Assembly (NCBI GenBank): GCA_018296165.2
Contig: JACKQL020000034.1
Location: 310,001-374,000, forward strand
Length of the DNA stretch: 64,000 nucleotides
Direction: 5' to 3'
Origin: Termitomyces sp. T153
Taxonomy: Eukaryota > Basidiomycota > Agaricomycetes > Agaricales > Lyophyllaceae
Below the pieces are notes generated by a model, which was given only the letters and a program-made list of their open reading frames with translations, did not search any database and was not told the origin of the DNA. A program made the translations under genes and the position numbers. Below are positions 10,369 through 20,876 of this stretch, in pieces (the first letter of the stretch is position 1; every line of letters starts with the position of its first letter).

Positions 10369-12202
10369 GCATGCACTTCCTGGAAGGCACATGGCACAAG
10401 TTTGAGGTCTGGATAGATCATAAGAACCTCAAATACTTCTAGACAGCTAAGAGGCTTAATTGTGGTTGCTCTAACTTGCCAACTTTGACTTCTTGCTGCA
10501 CCACAAGCTCAGCTGGAGCATGGGGAAACTAGATGTCCTGTCTCAGAGAGCAGATCATAGTATGGGAAGGGGGGGGGGGGATAACAGCAACATCATGCTC
10601 CTCCACCCTAAATTGTTTGCAATCTAAGCCATGGAGGGTCTAGCCATCAAGGGAGCAGAGGTGGACATTCTCCAGGACATATAGTGGGGCAATTGGGATG
10701 GTCAGCAAGAGGAACTTGTGGCACAAGCAGCTCAGACACTGAAGTTAGGGCATATCACTGGTGCCAAGTTGGTCTGCATAGGCAAATGGGCCCTCCAGGA
10801 TGGGATCCTGTCCTTTAGGGATTGTATCTACATGCCCAATGTTCCAGAGCTCTGTCAGAGGATTGTAGAGCAACACCACAACTCCTGCATTGTGAGGCAC
10901 CCTGGACAATAGAAGATGTTGGAGCTAGTCTTGCAGAACTACTGGTGGCCTCAGATGTCCTAGTATATTGGGTCCTATACTAGTACATGTGATCTCTGCC
11001 TCCAGACCAAGCCCTAACACTGACTCTCCTATGGACAGCTATACCTGCTGCCCATGCCCACAGAATGGTGGAGTGTGGCTTCTATGGACTTCATCATAGA
11101 ACTCTGCAATGCCCACAGTTATGATGCAATTATAGTGGTGGTAGACCTATACAGCAAGCAAGTGCACTTGATTCCAGCCCACACCACCTGCTCCACAATG
11201 GGCACTGCAAACCTGTACTAGAGGAATGTCTGGAAGAACCACAGCCTCTCCAATGCCTACATATCTGACTGGGGACCATGATTTGTGGTGGACTTCACCA
11301 GTGAGCTCTACTGGCTACTTAGCATAAAGCTTCACACCTCCACTGCCTACCACCTGCAGTCCAATAGCCAGACCAAATGCATAAGAAAGGATTTGGAGCA
11401 GTACTTCCACCTCTTCTGCAATGAGCACTAGGATAATTGGGACAAACTCCTCCTAAATGCTGAGTCCCAGTATAACACCCACATTCACATGTCCACCCAA
11501 GTTTTTCCATTCTTCCTCAACACCAGACAGCACTCATGCATGGGTTTCAAACCCTGGGCCCAACCCTTAGGGAATGAAGCAGTAAACAAATTTGTGGACC
11601 AGATGAAGAGATCACAGGAGAAGGCCTGAGAAGTGCTAGCAAAGGCAGAGGATGACATGGTGCAATACTACAACCATGAAAGAACCCCAGGGCACAAATA
11701 TCAGCCTGGAGATTGTGTCTACCTGGATGTCTCCAACTTTACAACTACCTGACCCTCAAAAAAGCTATCACACCACCAGTTGCAATCTTCCACAGTGGAA
11801 TAACAAGTAGGGCCCCTAGCCTATCAACTCTGGCTCCCCATTGGGATGCACCAGCTTCATCCAGTGTTCATTGTGGTCAAACTGACTTTGGTCCCAAAGG
11901 ATCCTATTCCAGGGCAATGTCCACCACTCCTGCCGTCCCCAGTGGTGGTCAACAACAACAAGGAGTACAAGGTGGAGGATATCCTGGACAGTAAGCTACA
12001 ATACAAGGTGAAGTGGAAGGGCTATGGAATCAAGGATATCTTCTGAGAACCATGAGAGAACATACATGCCCCCAGACTCATCAAGAAGTTTCCATAAGAG
12101 ACACTCAGATGCTCTGTGAACCATACAAGGAATCTACCCTATTTTGCCAGCAGACCAAGCAATTAGGAACTTCTTTTACTCTGCACATCAAGATGCCACA
12201 TG
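10369..12202 (+). pseudogene. pol: Gypsy-B pol part 2: RNase H end, integrase, chromodomain
   Basis: It resumes with HFLEGTWHKFEVWIDHKNLKYF (end of RNase H). The integrase zinc-binding half is around 10840-11010, with EQHHNS..RHPGQ and a YWWPQM-like block. The catalytic core contains the SMDFI block (first Asp), VVVDLY and the later NSQTKCIRKDLEQYF block with the Glu equivalent. A GPY-like linker follows, and then a chromodomain at about 11950-12060 (EYKVEDILDSKLQYKVKWKGYGIKD), which in Tf1/Tf2-type elements steers integration to modified chromatin. Stops are frequent. From about 11348 onward the sequence is almost identical to the reverse complement of 17939-19197. Confidence 0.82.
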
Positions 12203-12217
12203 CTAGAGGAGGAGTGA
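12203..12217 (+). promoter_or_regulatory. Polypurine tract of Gypsy-B
   Basis: CTAGAGGAGGAGTGA sits directly against the 3' LTR2, the position where plus-strand synthesis is primed in LTR retrotransposons. The same sequence borders the LTR2 of B2 at 18328 on the minus strand. Confidence 0.65.
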
Positions 12218-12586
12218 TGTTAGGAGACTTCCATCTCCAACCTCCACAACTTATTCCAGCACCTCTGCAGCTTGTTTGACATCTCCAGGGAGCATTTCAG
12301 AACCCTGGAGATCACTGGAGAACTGCAGAGTTCTCTGTATTACCTCACCAATCATTGTCCTAGGGTTAGGATTAGCTCTGGCCTTCTGTACAGTACTTCC
12401 CATGCCTCCACTGCCCACTGATGCACCATGCCAAGCAGTGGGGATCCTTAGACTTGTTCTCTTTAGATTCCCCTCTGCTAGGTGATTAATTACTGATTGT
12501 ATCATTGTCTACTCTGCTAATATACTTTGGATTCTCCTCTGCTAGCTGCATGACTCCAATCTGCCACTCTGGAGGTTACCCTTACA
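12218..12586 (+). repeat. LTR2, 3' LTR of Gypsy-B
   Basis: 369 bp, TGTTAGGAGACTTCC to GGTTACCCTTACA, followed by the right CTGCC duplication (12587-12591). Its sequence is identical or nearly so to the LTR2 of B2 (17959-18327, reverse complement), but only about 88% identical to its own 5' partner by hand count. Confidence 0.88.
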
Positions 12587-12591
12587 CTGCC

Positions 12592-15500
12592 ATTGCTAAG
12601 GAACCTGTTACTCAGCCTCCAGTCTAGCCATATTCTGGCATCCCGGATTGCTATGCCCCTTCTGCTAACCAAAATTTTGCTGCTCCTGACAGAACTAACA
12701 ATAGTGCATATCAGGCTATGCCACCCATCTACAACATAGAGCAATCAAAAGCAGTATTTGAAAGAGTTTTAAGCACCAAAGTTACAGTCTCAGTTGGTGA
12801 ACTTTGCTCAGTGTCACAGGATATTAGAAATTAGTTTAGAACAGCCTTGATGCCCAAGCAGCCCATAGGAGCAAGCACTAACACAGTACAGGACCCCAGC
12901 AACATTTTCAAAGATGCCTGACCAATTTTTGCCAGAGCAGAACCTCAGTTTTTGCTAATTTTTCCAACTTTTCCATGTAGTAAATCAAAAAGAAACAATC
13001 ACTACATTGAAACCAAACCACCCCATTGCTTTCATTGCTGAAGACATTGATGACAACAATAGTGACACAGTGGTCATTATGATCATTCAACTGGTCTAGC
13101 AACTTGTATAGCTTCTTGTAAATTAGACAAAGACATTTGGCTTACAAAACCTTCTTGCACACAGACAAACTCTGCCCCAGCTTATCTCTATGCTACTGCT
13201 TGTGATCTTTCTGGATTTTCTTTACTCCCTTGTTCATATCTTGTGTCTACTGATCCCCCTACTCCTTTAATTCTTGGACAAACACTTCCAATTGATACAA
13301 GTGACACAGACACTACCCCTACTTACATTAACATTCCTTTTCCTGCACAATTTGTCACTAACAAACCTGCTAAAAGAAAAGGAGTCTAGGTAAAGAGGAA
13401 GTACAAACCCATTACTATGAAGGCCAAAGCTGTCACTGGCCACATTAGCAAAGACTTCAGAATTGAGAGACACATCATTGGCAACCCCTTAGCAACTATG
13501 CTGCCACTCAACCTAAATCCACTGCCATTTGTACCAATGCAGCAATTCACTAGCAAGTGACAGGCAAAATTTGTTAAAAGCCACAACACCAAATTTCTCA
13601 CTAGTAAAGAACTCAACGTGCTTGTCAACATGGTTGCTAAGTAACAAAAGGCTTTTCACTTGGGAAGACTCTGAACAAGGAAGTTTGTCCCCTGACTTCT
13701 TTCTGCCAGTATGCATATCAATGATTTCACATACCCTGGATTCAGCACAATTGCCCCATTCCTCCAAGACTAGAAAAGGAAATTTGCAAAATCATTTATG
13801 ACAAAATCAAGGCTGGCATCTATGAACCTTCAAACTCAGCTTATTTCTCACACTGGTTTTGTGTCTTCAAGAAGAATGGTAAGTTCAGGATTGTACACAG
13901 TTGAGAGCTGCTAAACTATATCATCATTTGCCACTCTGGAGTACTGCCTTTCCCAGATCATGTCATTGAATCTTTTGCTGGATGCATATGTGGTGCTACA
14001 CTCAACCTTTACATTGGATACAACAAGTGACTAATTAACCCTGCCTCACAAGACCTTTTGGTGCACTTTGCTTAGTAACCTTGCCAATGGGTTGGACCAA
14101 CTCTGTGCTAATCTTCCATAATGACATTCCCTTTATACTGCAGCCAGAGGTTCCACACCATGTACTCAGCTTTATCATCAACTTTGGTGCTAAAGGACCC
14201 AAAGACTGGGAAATCATTGATGGCATTCCCACTAAGCATCCCACTAACCCCAATATTTGCTTAGCACTATGGAACTTCTTAATCAAATCCTCCAGCAAAG
14301 GAAGTTTTGCAGTGGTACATTTTCAGATCACAAACTTATCTTATATGCCCTGACTTTCAAAATCCTTGGACACATGCATGCCTAACAGTTGTATTTCCAA
14401 TGAAAGTCACTTATCCCTACTCAAGTGCTTGGGTCCTTGCAAGTCACTATCAGAAGTTAGAGCCTTTCTGGGTACAGTTGGAGTTTTTAGAATCTTGTCA
14501 AGAATTTTTGCTCATCACACCAACAACTTAATAAAACTCACTTGCATTGGTGTCCTCTTTGAATTCAGCCCAGATCAAATCAATGCTCAGTAAGACCTCA
14601 TTAAAGCCTTACAAGATGCTAAGCTTCTAGTTCCCATTGATTATAAATTGCCTAACCCTGTCATCTTAGTAGCTGATACATCATATATTGCTGTCAGCTA
14701 CTACCTCTGCCAGTGTCCTAGCAACAATTGTGAAGAACACCATTATGGCTGCTTTGGCTCCATCACTATTAACAACAGAGAGTCTAGATTCAGTCAGCCC
14801 AAGTTGGAACTATATGGCCTTTATTGAGTGCTTTGAGCTATACAAATGTTCCTCATTGGAGTTAGGAATCTCATTATCAAAGTTGATGCTTGCTATATCA
14901 AGGGTATGCTACAGAGCCTTGACATCCAGCCCTCTGCTAGCATGAACCACTGGATCATGGCAATTCTTATGTTTCACTTTGAGCTCATCCATGTTAAAGA
15001 TACCTTCTATGGCCCTGATGGTCTTTTGTGATGCCCACTCCAGCCTAGCAACCCCATTCCAGATGCTAGCAACAACTCTATGTATGGAGACTGGATTGAT
15101 TGCTTACACAGCTTCATTCACCAAGTTCAGTTGCCTCTGCCTCTACTTTGCCAAGTGTCCTTTGCTTTGCCTCTATTACCCCCTCTCCTCAAGTTTCAGC
15201 CCCTTCAGCTCTTAGCAACATTTGTTAGCACTGACAGTGATAACTCAGCCCCATAACTAGTGAACAGTGACAACATCCTACCTCTATATGATGATGGCAA
15301 CACAACCTATAGTGATGTACCCTACAGTGCCAAGGCTATCACTAGCAACACATGCATGATTTTGGTTAAAAAATGGCTCAATGACCTTGTCAGACCTGAG
15401 GGCCTTAGCAATACTGAATATGCCACTTTCATTTGCTACACATTGATGTTCTTTCTTTATTGCTGGCAGAAAGCTCTGGCAACAAAATAGAGATGGCACT

Positions 15501-16720
15501 CACAAGCTCTTTGTCTCTATCTATTGCCACTTATGTGTCATGTCTTGAAAGCCATACATGATGACTTGGGCCATAGAGGTCTTTTTGCTACCTAATGAGC
15601 CTTGTTAGAACACTTTTGGTGGCCTCAAGTTAGTGCTGACCTTATTTGGTACATTTGCACTTGCCATATCTGCCAGATCCACCAGATGACCAAAGTGCTT
15701 ATTCCACTGACTGTTGCTATGCCAGCACCCTTCTTCAGCAAGATATACATTGACACCATGTTCATGCCACCTTTCAATAGGTTCAAGTATATTATCTAAG
15801 GATGTTGTTCACTAATCTACTATTCTGAATTTTGCATGCACACTAGAGAGAACAGTGAAGCCATTGCCAACTGGTTATACAAGGATGTCATCTGCCACTG
15901 GTCAGCCCTTAGTGAGATCATTACCAACAATGGCATTCCTATCTTGAAGATTGTTGCCTACCTAGCAAAGAAGTACAACTTGCACCATATTTGAGTTTCA
16001 GGTTACAACAAGCACACTAATGGTATAGTCAAGCAACCTCATTTTGATGTTTGCCAGGCCCTCTTCAAAGCTGTTGATGGTGATCAGTCTAAGTGAAGTA
16101 CAGCTACTTACTCAGTGTTTTGGTTGGAACACGTTACAGTGTGCAAGAAAATGGGTTGCTCCCCTTACTACACAACAACTAGAACCAACCATCTGTTACT
16201 TGTTGACATAGTTGAAGCAACATACTTGCAACCTCTGCCAAACTTGTTTCTGTTAACAACAGACCTTATAGCCTACTGAGCAATAGACCTTCAACATTGC
16301 CAAGAGGACCTCAAGTGACTTCATGACAATGTTATTAGTGCCCACCACTTAGCCGCCATTTGCTTTGAAGCAGAATACACTGCTATGATTTGCAACTACA
16401 ACTTCCAAACTGGCAACCTCATGTTGATGAGGAACACTAGAATTGAGGTGACCCATAACAAAAAGATAAAGCCTCAATACTTGGGCCCCTTGGTGGTAAT
16501 CTCTTGTAACTGTGGCAGTGCTTACATTCTTTGTAAACTAGATGGTTCAGTGTTGCACTGCTCAGTGGCTGCCTTTCACCTGGTTCCTTATTTTGCTAGA
16601 GAATGCATCTCAGTGCCTAGCAACACTTTTGACATTGACACTTCTCACCTCCACAAACTAGAACAAACTGATCTTGTAGACAATGATAATGCTGGCAACA
16701 ACACCACTGGAGAAGATTAA
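12592..16720 (+). pseudogene. pol: Gypsy-A gag tail and pol (RT, RNase H, integrase); protease missing
   Basis: Second half of Gypsy-A. AIAKEPVTQPP and a FERVLSTKVTVSVGELCSVSQDIRN block end the gag-protease linker. The protease itself is absent: the sequence jumps around 12905-12955 to PTFPCSKSK, which in Gypsy-A2 lies after the protease, so an internal deletion is likely. RT (about 13440-14600) shows LVTLPMGWTNSVLIFHNDIP, with the YIDD box decayed to FIINFGAKGPKDW. RNase H is at about 14640-15030. Integrase (15590-16720) has FWWPQV, CxxC (CHIC), a first Asp in IYIDTMFMP, a second Asp changed to Asn (TNNG) and the Glu region NGIVKQPHFD. The C-terminal open frame 16385-16720 ends the integrase with YLGPLVVIS and AAFHLVPYFAR (GPY-type module). 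It is inactive. Confidence 0.82.
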
Positions 16721-17212
16721 AAATTTCTTGCTAAGCCCTAGTGACATTTCTGACTTTGCTTTTTGTCTCACATATACCCTTTACTAGTTATTCAGAAAAA
16801 CAGTCAAATACCATATAAAAACATTAAGTCTTTTCATTTTGCTATTTGTTTATTGTTTTACAATTGATTAAAAGCCCTTCACAGACTTTTTCATTACTAT
16901 CTTCTTGCTTTCAATGCTGCACTTAGTTACTAGTTGCCAGTGCTTGGCACACCTCTGTGGGTTTTCATGCTATGATGATTTACTGAGTGTTTCCCCCATT
17001 GTTGCTAGTGTCAAGTGAAAGTTGCTAGTGCATACCGACTCATTTACCTTTGCTTATACTCTTGCCTCTGATCTTATCTCTCTCTCTTACTTTTCTGATG
17101 CGTTGCAATATGTTACATTTTATTTTGGGGCCCCTTAAGGAGGCCAGTCTACAAATACTACAAAGCAATATAAAAAGCCCCTTAAGAGGGCTAGTCTTTG
17201 TCCATGATACAA
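16721..17212 (+). other. AT-rich tail after Gypsy-A, possible LTR remnant
   Basis: No coding signal. Two imperfect direct repeats, GCCCCTTAAGGAGGCCAGTCT (about 17131) and GCCCCTTAAGAGGGCTAGTCT (about 17177), flank a TATA-like AATATAAAAAG (about 17167-17177). This resembles an LTR promoter region, but it does not match LTR1, so whether it belongs to Gypsy-A is unclear. Confidence 0.4.
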
Positions 17213-17938
17213 CTACTGATAATAAAAAATATGTACAGAGATCAGTGGTTGGTAGGAGTCAAGATTGGCATTGTTGCTGGGCACATTCCTCATCTCCCCC
17301 TCCTTCCAGTCCTCCTTGCCAATCTTATTTGCCTCCTGCCAAGCTAAGAATGCCTGGCAGTCTCTTCAATAACCTGCAATTGTTGCTAGCAAGTGCTTGG
17401 CAACAGCAAACCTTGCTTTGGCCTCCAACAACTCCTTCCTCACTCTCTCCAGCTTCCTCCTGAACCTTCTCTTTATGCCTGCTGCTCTCTCTTCATACTC
17501 TTGTAGCAACATTGCTGACATTAATAGTATTGGCAAGGCTAAGTCTTCCCCTAGCCACTCTAGCTCATAGTTGCCCACATGTTGCAGCAGAGTGCTGGTC
17601 CAGGTCTCCTAACAATGCAATTAGCAAATGTTGACTAGTGAAAGAAAAAGACTTACACATTGATAAACCATCATCTCCTTGTCACTTCCCTTGCCTTCCT
17701 CCACCACCATTGCCTCATCTTTCTTGCCCTTTTGCCCACCTGCTTCAACATCCCCTCCACCTACCACCATCTCCACCTCAGCAACTGTTGCCAAAGAAGT
17801 GTCCTCCCTCATCTCCACATCTTCTCCTTGCTCCTCCCCTCCTTTCTTGCTAGTGACCATCTTCTCTTGCTTAGTGCTAGTGACTGATGCTAGACTTGCT
17901 GCTTGTTCTTGAGCTAGAGGCATATTGTTGCCATTGTT
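17213..17938 (-). pseudogene. 3' part of a two-exon gene of unknown function
   Basis: I do not recognise the family. On the minus strand an acidic/Lys-rich exon (17938-17657: NNMPLAQEQAASLASV, then a stretch rich in E, G, K, V ending KEMMVYQC) is followed by a clean fungal intron. The intron (17656-17609, 48 nt) has GTAAGT, a TTGCTAATTG branch-like site and TTAG. A second exon reads ETWTSTLLQHVGNYELEWL and then a charged helix (EYEERAAGIKRRFRRKLERV, RKELLEAKARFAVAKHLL) likely to form a coiled coil. It stops at 17213-17215. Both exons are in phase. The 5' part is missing because the upstream side is joined to the Gypsy-B2 LTR region at 17939. It is either a truncated host gene or a multicopy anonymous gene. 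Confidence 0.6.
17609..17656 (-). other. Spliceosomal intron in the unknown two-exon gene
   Basis: Donor GTAAGTC, acceptor TTGTTAG, length 48 nt, with phase 0 on both sides. The flanking frames are open, which supports a real gene rather than a chance frame. Confidence 0.65.
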
Positions 17939-17958
17939 AGGTTCCTTAGCAATGGCAG

Positions 17959-18327
17959 TGTAAGGGTAACCTCCAGAGTGGCAGATTGGAGTCATGCAGC
18001 TAGCAGAGGAGAATCCAAAGTATATTAGCAGAGTAGACAATGATACAATCAGTAATTAATCACCTAGCAGAGGGGAATCTAAAGAGAACAAGTCTAAGGA
18101 TCCCCACTGCTTGGCATGGTGCATCAGTGGGCAGTGGAGGCATGGGAAGTACTGTACAGAAGGCCAGAGCTAATCCTAACCCTAGGACAATGATTGGTGA
18201 GGTAATACAGAGAACTCTGCAGTTCTCCAGTGATCTCCAGGGTTCTGAAATGCTCCCTGGAGATGTCAAACAAGCTGCAGAGGTGCTGGAATAAGTTGTG
18301 GAGGTTGGAGATGGAAGTCTCCTAACA
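17959..18327 (-). repeat. LTR2, 3' LTR of Gypsy-B2
   Basis: 369 bp, the reverse complement of 12218-12586 without indels; positions pair with a constant sum of 30545. It lies within the near-identical inverted tract. Confidence 0.85.
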
Positions 18328-19693
18328 TCACTCCTCCTCTAGCATGTGGCATCTTGATGTGCAGAGTAAAAGAAGTTCCTAATTGCTTGGTCTGCTGGCA
18401 AAATAGGGTAGATTCCTTGTATGGTTCACAGAGCATCTGAGTGTCTCTTATGGAAACTTCTTGATGAGTCTGGGGGCATGTATGTTCTCTCATGGTTCTC
18501 AGAAGATATCCTTGATTCCATAGCCCTTCCACTTCACCTTGTATTGTAGCTTACTGTCCAGGATATCCTCCACCTTGTACTCCTTGTTGTTGTTGACCAC
18601 CACTGGGGACGGCAGGAGTGGTGGACATTGCCCTGGAATAGGATCCTTTGGGACCAAAGTCAGTTTGACCACAATGAACACTGGATGAAGCTGGTGCATC
18701 CCAATGGGGAGCCAGAGTTGATAGGCTAGGGGCCCTACTTGTTATTCCACTGTGGAAGATTGCAACTGGTGGTGTGATAGCTTTTTTGAGGGTCAGGTAG
18801 TTGTAAAGTTGGAGACATCCAGGTAGACACAATCTCCAGGCTGATATTTGTGCCCTGGGGTTCTTTCATGGTTGTAGTATTGCACCATGTCATCCTCTGC
18901 CTTTGCTAGCACTTCTCAGGCCTTCTCCTGTGATCTCTTCATCTGGTCCACAAATTTGTTTACTGCTTCATTCCCTAAGGGTTGGGCCCAGGGTTTGAAA
19001 CCCATGCATGAGTGCTGTCTGGTGTTGAGGAAGAATGGGAAAACTTGGGTGGACATGTGAATGTGGGTGTTATACTGGGACTTAGCATTTGGGAGGAGTT
19101 TGTTCCAATTATCCTAGTGCTCATTGCAGAAGAGGTGGAAGTACTGCTCCAAATCCTTTCTTATGCATTTGGTCTGGCTATTGGACTGCAGGTGGTAAGC
19201 AGTGGAGGTGTGGAGCTTCATGCCAAGTAGTTGGTAGAGTTTCTGAATAAAGTCTGCTATGAACTTCAGGCTCCAATTGGAGATATAGGTGTCACAGAGG
19301 CTGTGGAGCTTCCAGATGTTTCTCCAGTACAGGTTTGCAGCACTCATGGCAGAACAGGTAGTGTGAGTTGGAATGAAGTGTGCCCATTTGCCATATAGGT
19401 CTACTACTACCATGATGGCATTGTAACTGTGGGCATTGGGAAGTTCTGTCCATGGAGGTGACACTATATTGCTTCATAGGGATGGGTAGAGAGTGTAGCT
19501 ATCCAGAGGGGAGATGGTGCTGAGGCTTATTCCAGCGCCAGAAATTGCATGTACTAGTGTAGGACCCAATATATTGGGACATCTGGGGCCACCAGTAATT
19601 CTGTGAAACCAGCTCCAGCATTGTCCATTGTTTGGGGTGTCCAGCAATTCAATTCTTCCACAGAGCTCCAGAATGTTGGGCACATAAATATGA
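18328..19693 (-). pseudogene. pol: Gypsy-B2 integrase core and chromodomain
   Basis: Reading on the minus strand: CPNILGP-type end of the zinc domain, SMDRT/ELPNAHSYNAIMVVVDLYGKW (first catalytic Asp region), WSLKFIADFIQKLYQLLGMKLHTSTAYHLQSNSQTKC (core end), then the linker and the chromodomain EYKVEDILDSKLQYKVKWKG at about 18490-18590. The core is better preserved than in Gypsy-B upstream of 19197 (KLHSLCDTYISNW against a stop-ridden Gypsy-B). Downstream of that point the two copies carry the same stops. The terminal glycine/DNA contact functions are those of Tf1/Tf2-like integrases. It is inactive. Confidence 0.8.
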
Positions 19694-20217
19694 TGATGTG
19701 CTCCTATACTGCCTAGTGCTGTGCAGGAAACCTAAAGAGAGGACTTAACACTAGTCACTAGATAGAATAGCTGGCAGTAGGAACTTAATAGGTGAGGGCA
19801 AGTCAGTAACCATCTCAGAGAACTAGAGAAAATGGGGTGTGTGTAGAGTGTAAAGTGAAAAGAGTCACTATTGCTAGCCTGAGTTGCTAAACAGTAACAA
19901 AGGATTGCTAATGAGAGAAAGGGGGAACAAATGAAGATAAAAGAGTTGCTAAAGAAGAGCAAACTTAAATGGTAAAGGGGGAGTTGGGAAAGAAATAGGG
20001 GAGTGATAAAAAGACTGAAACAGAGAACAAATGCAAAACTAGTTGCTAGCCATAGTTGCTAGCATTGCCATTGCTAGATCAAAAATCATGCTAAGGGCAC
20101 CCATAGTTAGTACACACAAAGTCAAAGTTGAGGTCAGCAAGACTTGTTGCTAAGTTGTTGTCAATAGAGAGAGCAAGAGAGGGGGTGAGAGACAAGGCAA
20201 AATCTCAAGCTAGTAAG

Positions 20218-20282
<65 letters not shown>

Positions 20283-20876
20283 TAGTATAATTTGATGATG
20301 AGGTATCTATGTACAGGCAGTATTTGTACTGTTTGTAGGTATAGTATGGGAAAATGAACAATAGTCACCACTAGCAATGGCATCTGCCAAAGTGTTTATG
20401 ATACATATGAGGTGTCAATCTGTAACTAAGTGAAAAAAATAAGCAAAGTTGATGTGATGTGTAAAGGCAATAAATTTCAAAAAGAGCAAGTACAATGTCA
20501 GTACCTAAAGTGTAGATGCTGTTCAAGTATGTTTGTAAGCTTGACAAGAAAAATGATAAGTAAAAGATCACATGACTATCAATATGTCCATATTTGGTGA
20601 GAAAGCTGTGTTATTGCCAAGAAAGTCACTAGCAATCATTGCTAAAAAAGGTCTCAGCCTTGTTGTTCTAGATTCAAAGTCCAGACTCCACATGATACTG
20701 CACATGATCAATAAGTCTTGTGGTTGCTAAAATCCCATGCAAAGGCTGTGTCAATCCAGACTTTGGGGCTAGGCCTCACATGCTGAGTATTGTGACTTGT
20801 GCCATGTCAAAAATAGTCAGCTGCTGTCTAGTCCAAAATGCCAAAAATGGTGCTCAGCAACAAGTGGGTCTTATCA
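19694..20876 (-). repeat. Solo LTR1 copy D inserted in Gypsy-B2 integrase
   Basis: Minus strand TGATAAGACCC to GGAGCACATCA, 1.18 kb. It is flanked by ATGA (19690-19693 and 20877-20880; ATGAT if the shared T is counted), a target duplication. The coding sense on both sides joins across it (GIL-TF-W before, FMCPTF after). It contains a (GA)n microsatellite at 20221-20278, which makes it longer than copy C. Confidence 0.87.
20221..20278. repeat. (GA)n microsatellite
   Basis: About 29 uninterrupted AG/GA units inside LTR1 copy D. Other LTR1 copies have only a few such units at the corresponding place. Confidence 0.95.

Larger units (their letters stand above)
4711..12586 (+). mobile_element. Gypsy-B: full-length chromodomain Ty3/gypsy element nested in Gypsy-A
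   Basis: Complete in structure: LTR2 at both ends, gag, protease, RT, RNase H, integrase, a C-terminal chromodomain, a polypurine tract and an exact 5-bp target duplication CTGCC. It is interrupted by a solo LTR1 (9217-10368). Without that insertion the element is about 6.7 kb including a doubled 5' LTR. My hand alignment of the two 369-bp LTRs gives roughly 46 mismatches (about 88% identity), nearly all transitions, so the insertion is old and the genes are broken. Related copies are B2 (-), B3 (-), B4 (+) and B5 (+). Confidence 0.88.
721..16735 (+). mobile_element. Gypsy-A: Ty3/gypsy retrotransposon, broken by nested insertions
   Basis: Outermost element of the nest. It consists of a 5' LTR1 (721-1845), a primer-binding-like site, gag (2208-3001 and 4122-4707), and then, after the Gypsy-B insertion, the gag tail, RT, RNase H and integrase (12592-16720). 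The reading frame before Gypsy-B (ending QPVTNK, stop, PA) continues in the same frame after it (AIAKEPVTQPP) once one CTGCC duplication is removed. That joins the two halves as one element. No convincing 3' LTR1 follows the integrase, so the right end is uncertain. A second, minus-strand copy of the family (Gypsy-A2) lies at 51.1-54.4 kb. Confidence 0.75.

Noticed and set aside
12251..12505. 84-codon minus-strand frame repeated identically at 18040-18294
   Set aside because: It is repeated only because both lie in LTR2 within the inverted tract; no protein features.
16721..17212. Possible 3' LTR1 of Gypsy-A
   Set aside because: Only a short resemblance near 16725-16755. The rest does not align with LTR1, so it is left as an unassigned tail.
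17638..17912. Plus-strand Pro/Ser/Leu-rich frames
   Set aside because: Antisense shadows of the Glu/Lys/Gly-rich exon on the minus strand.
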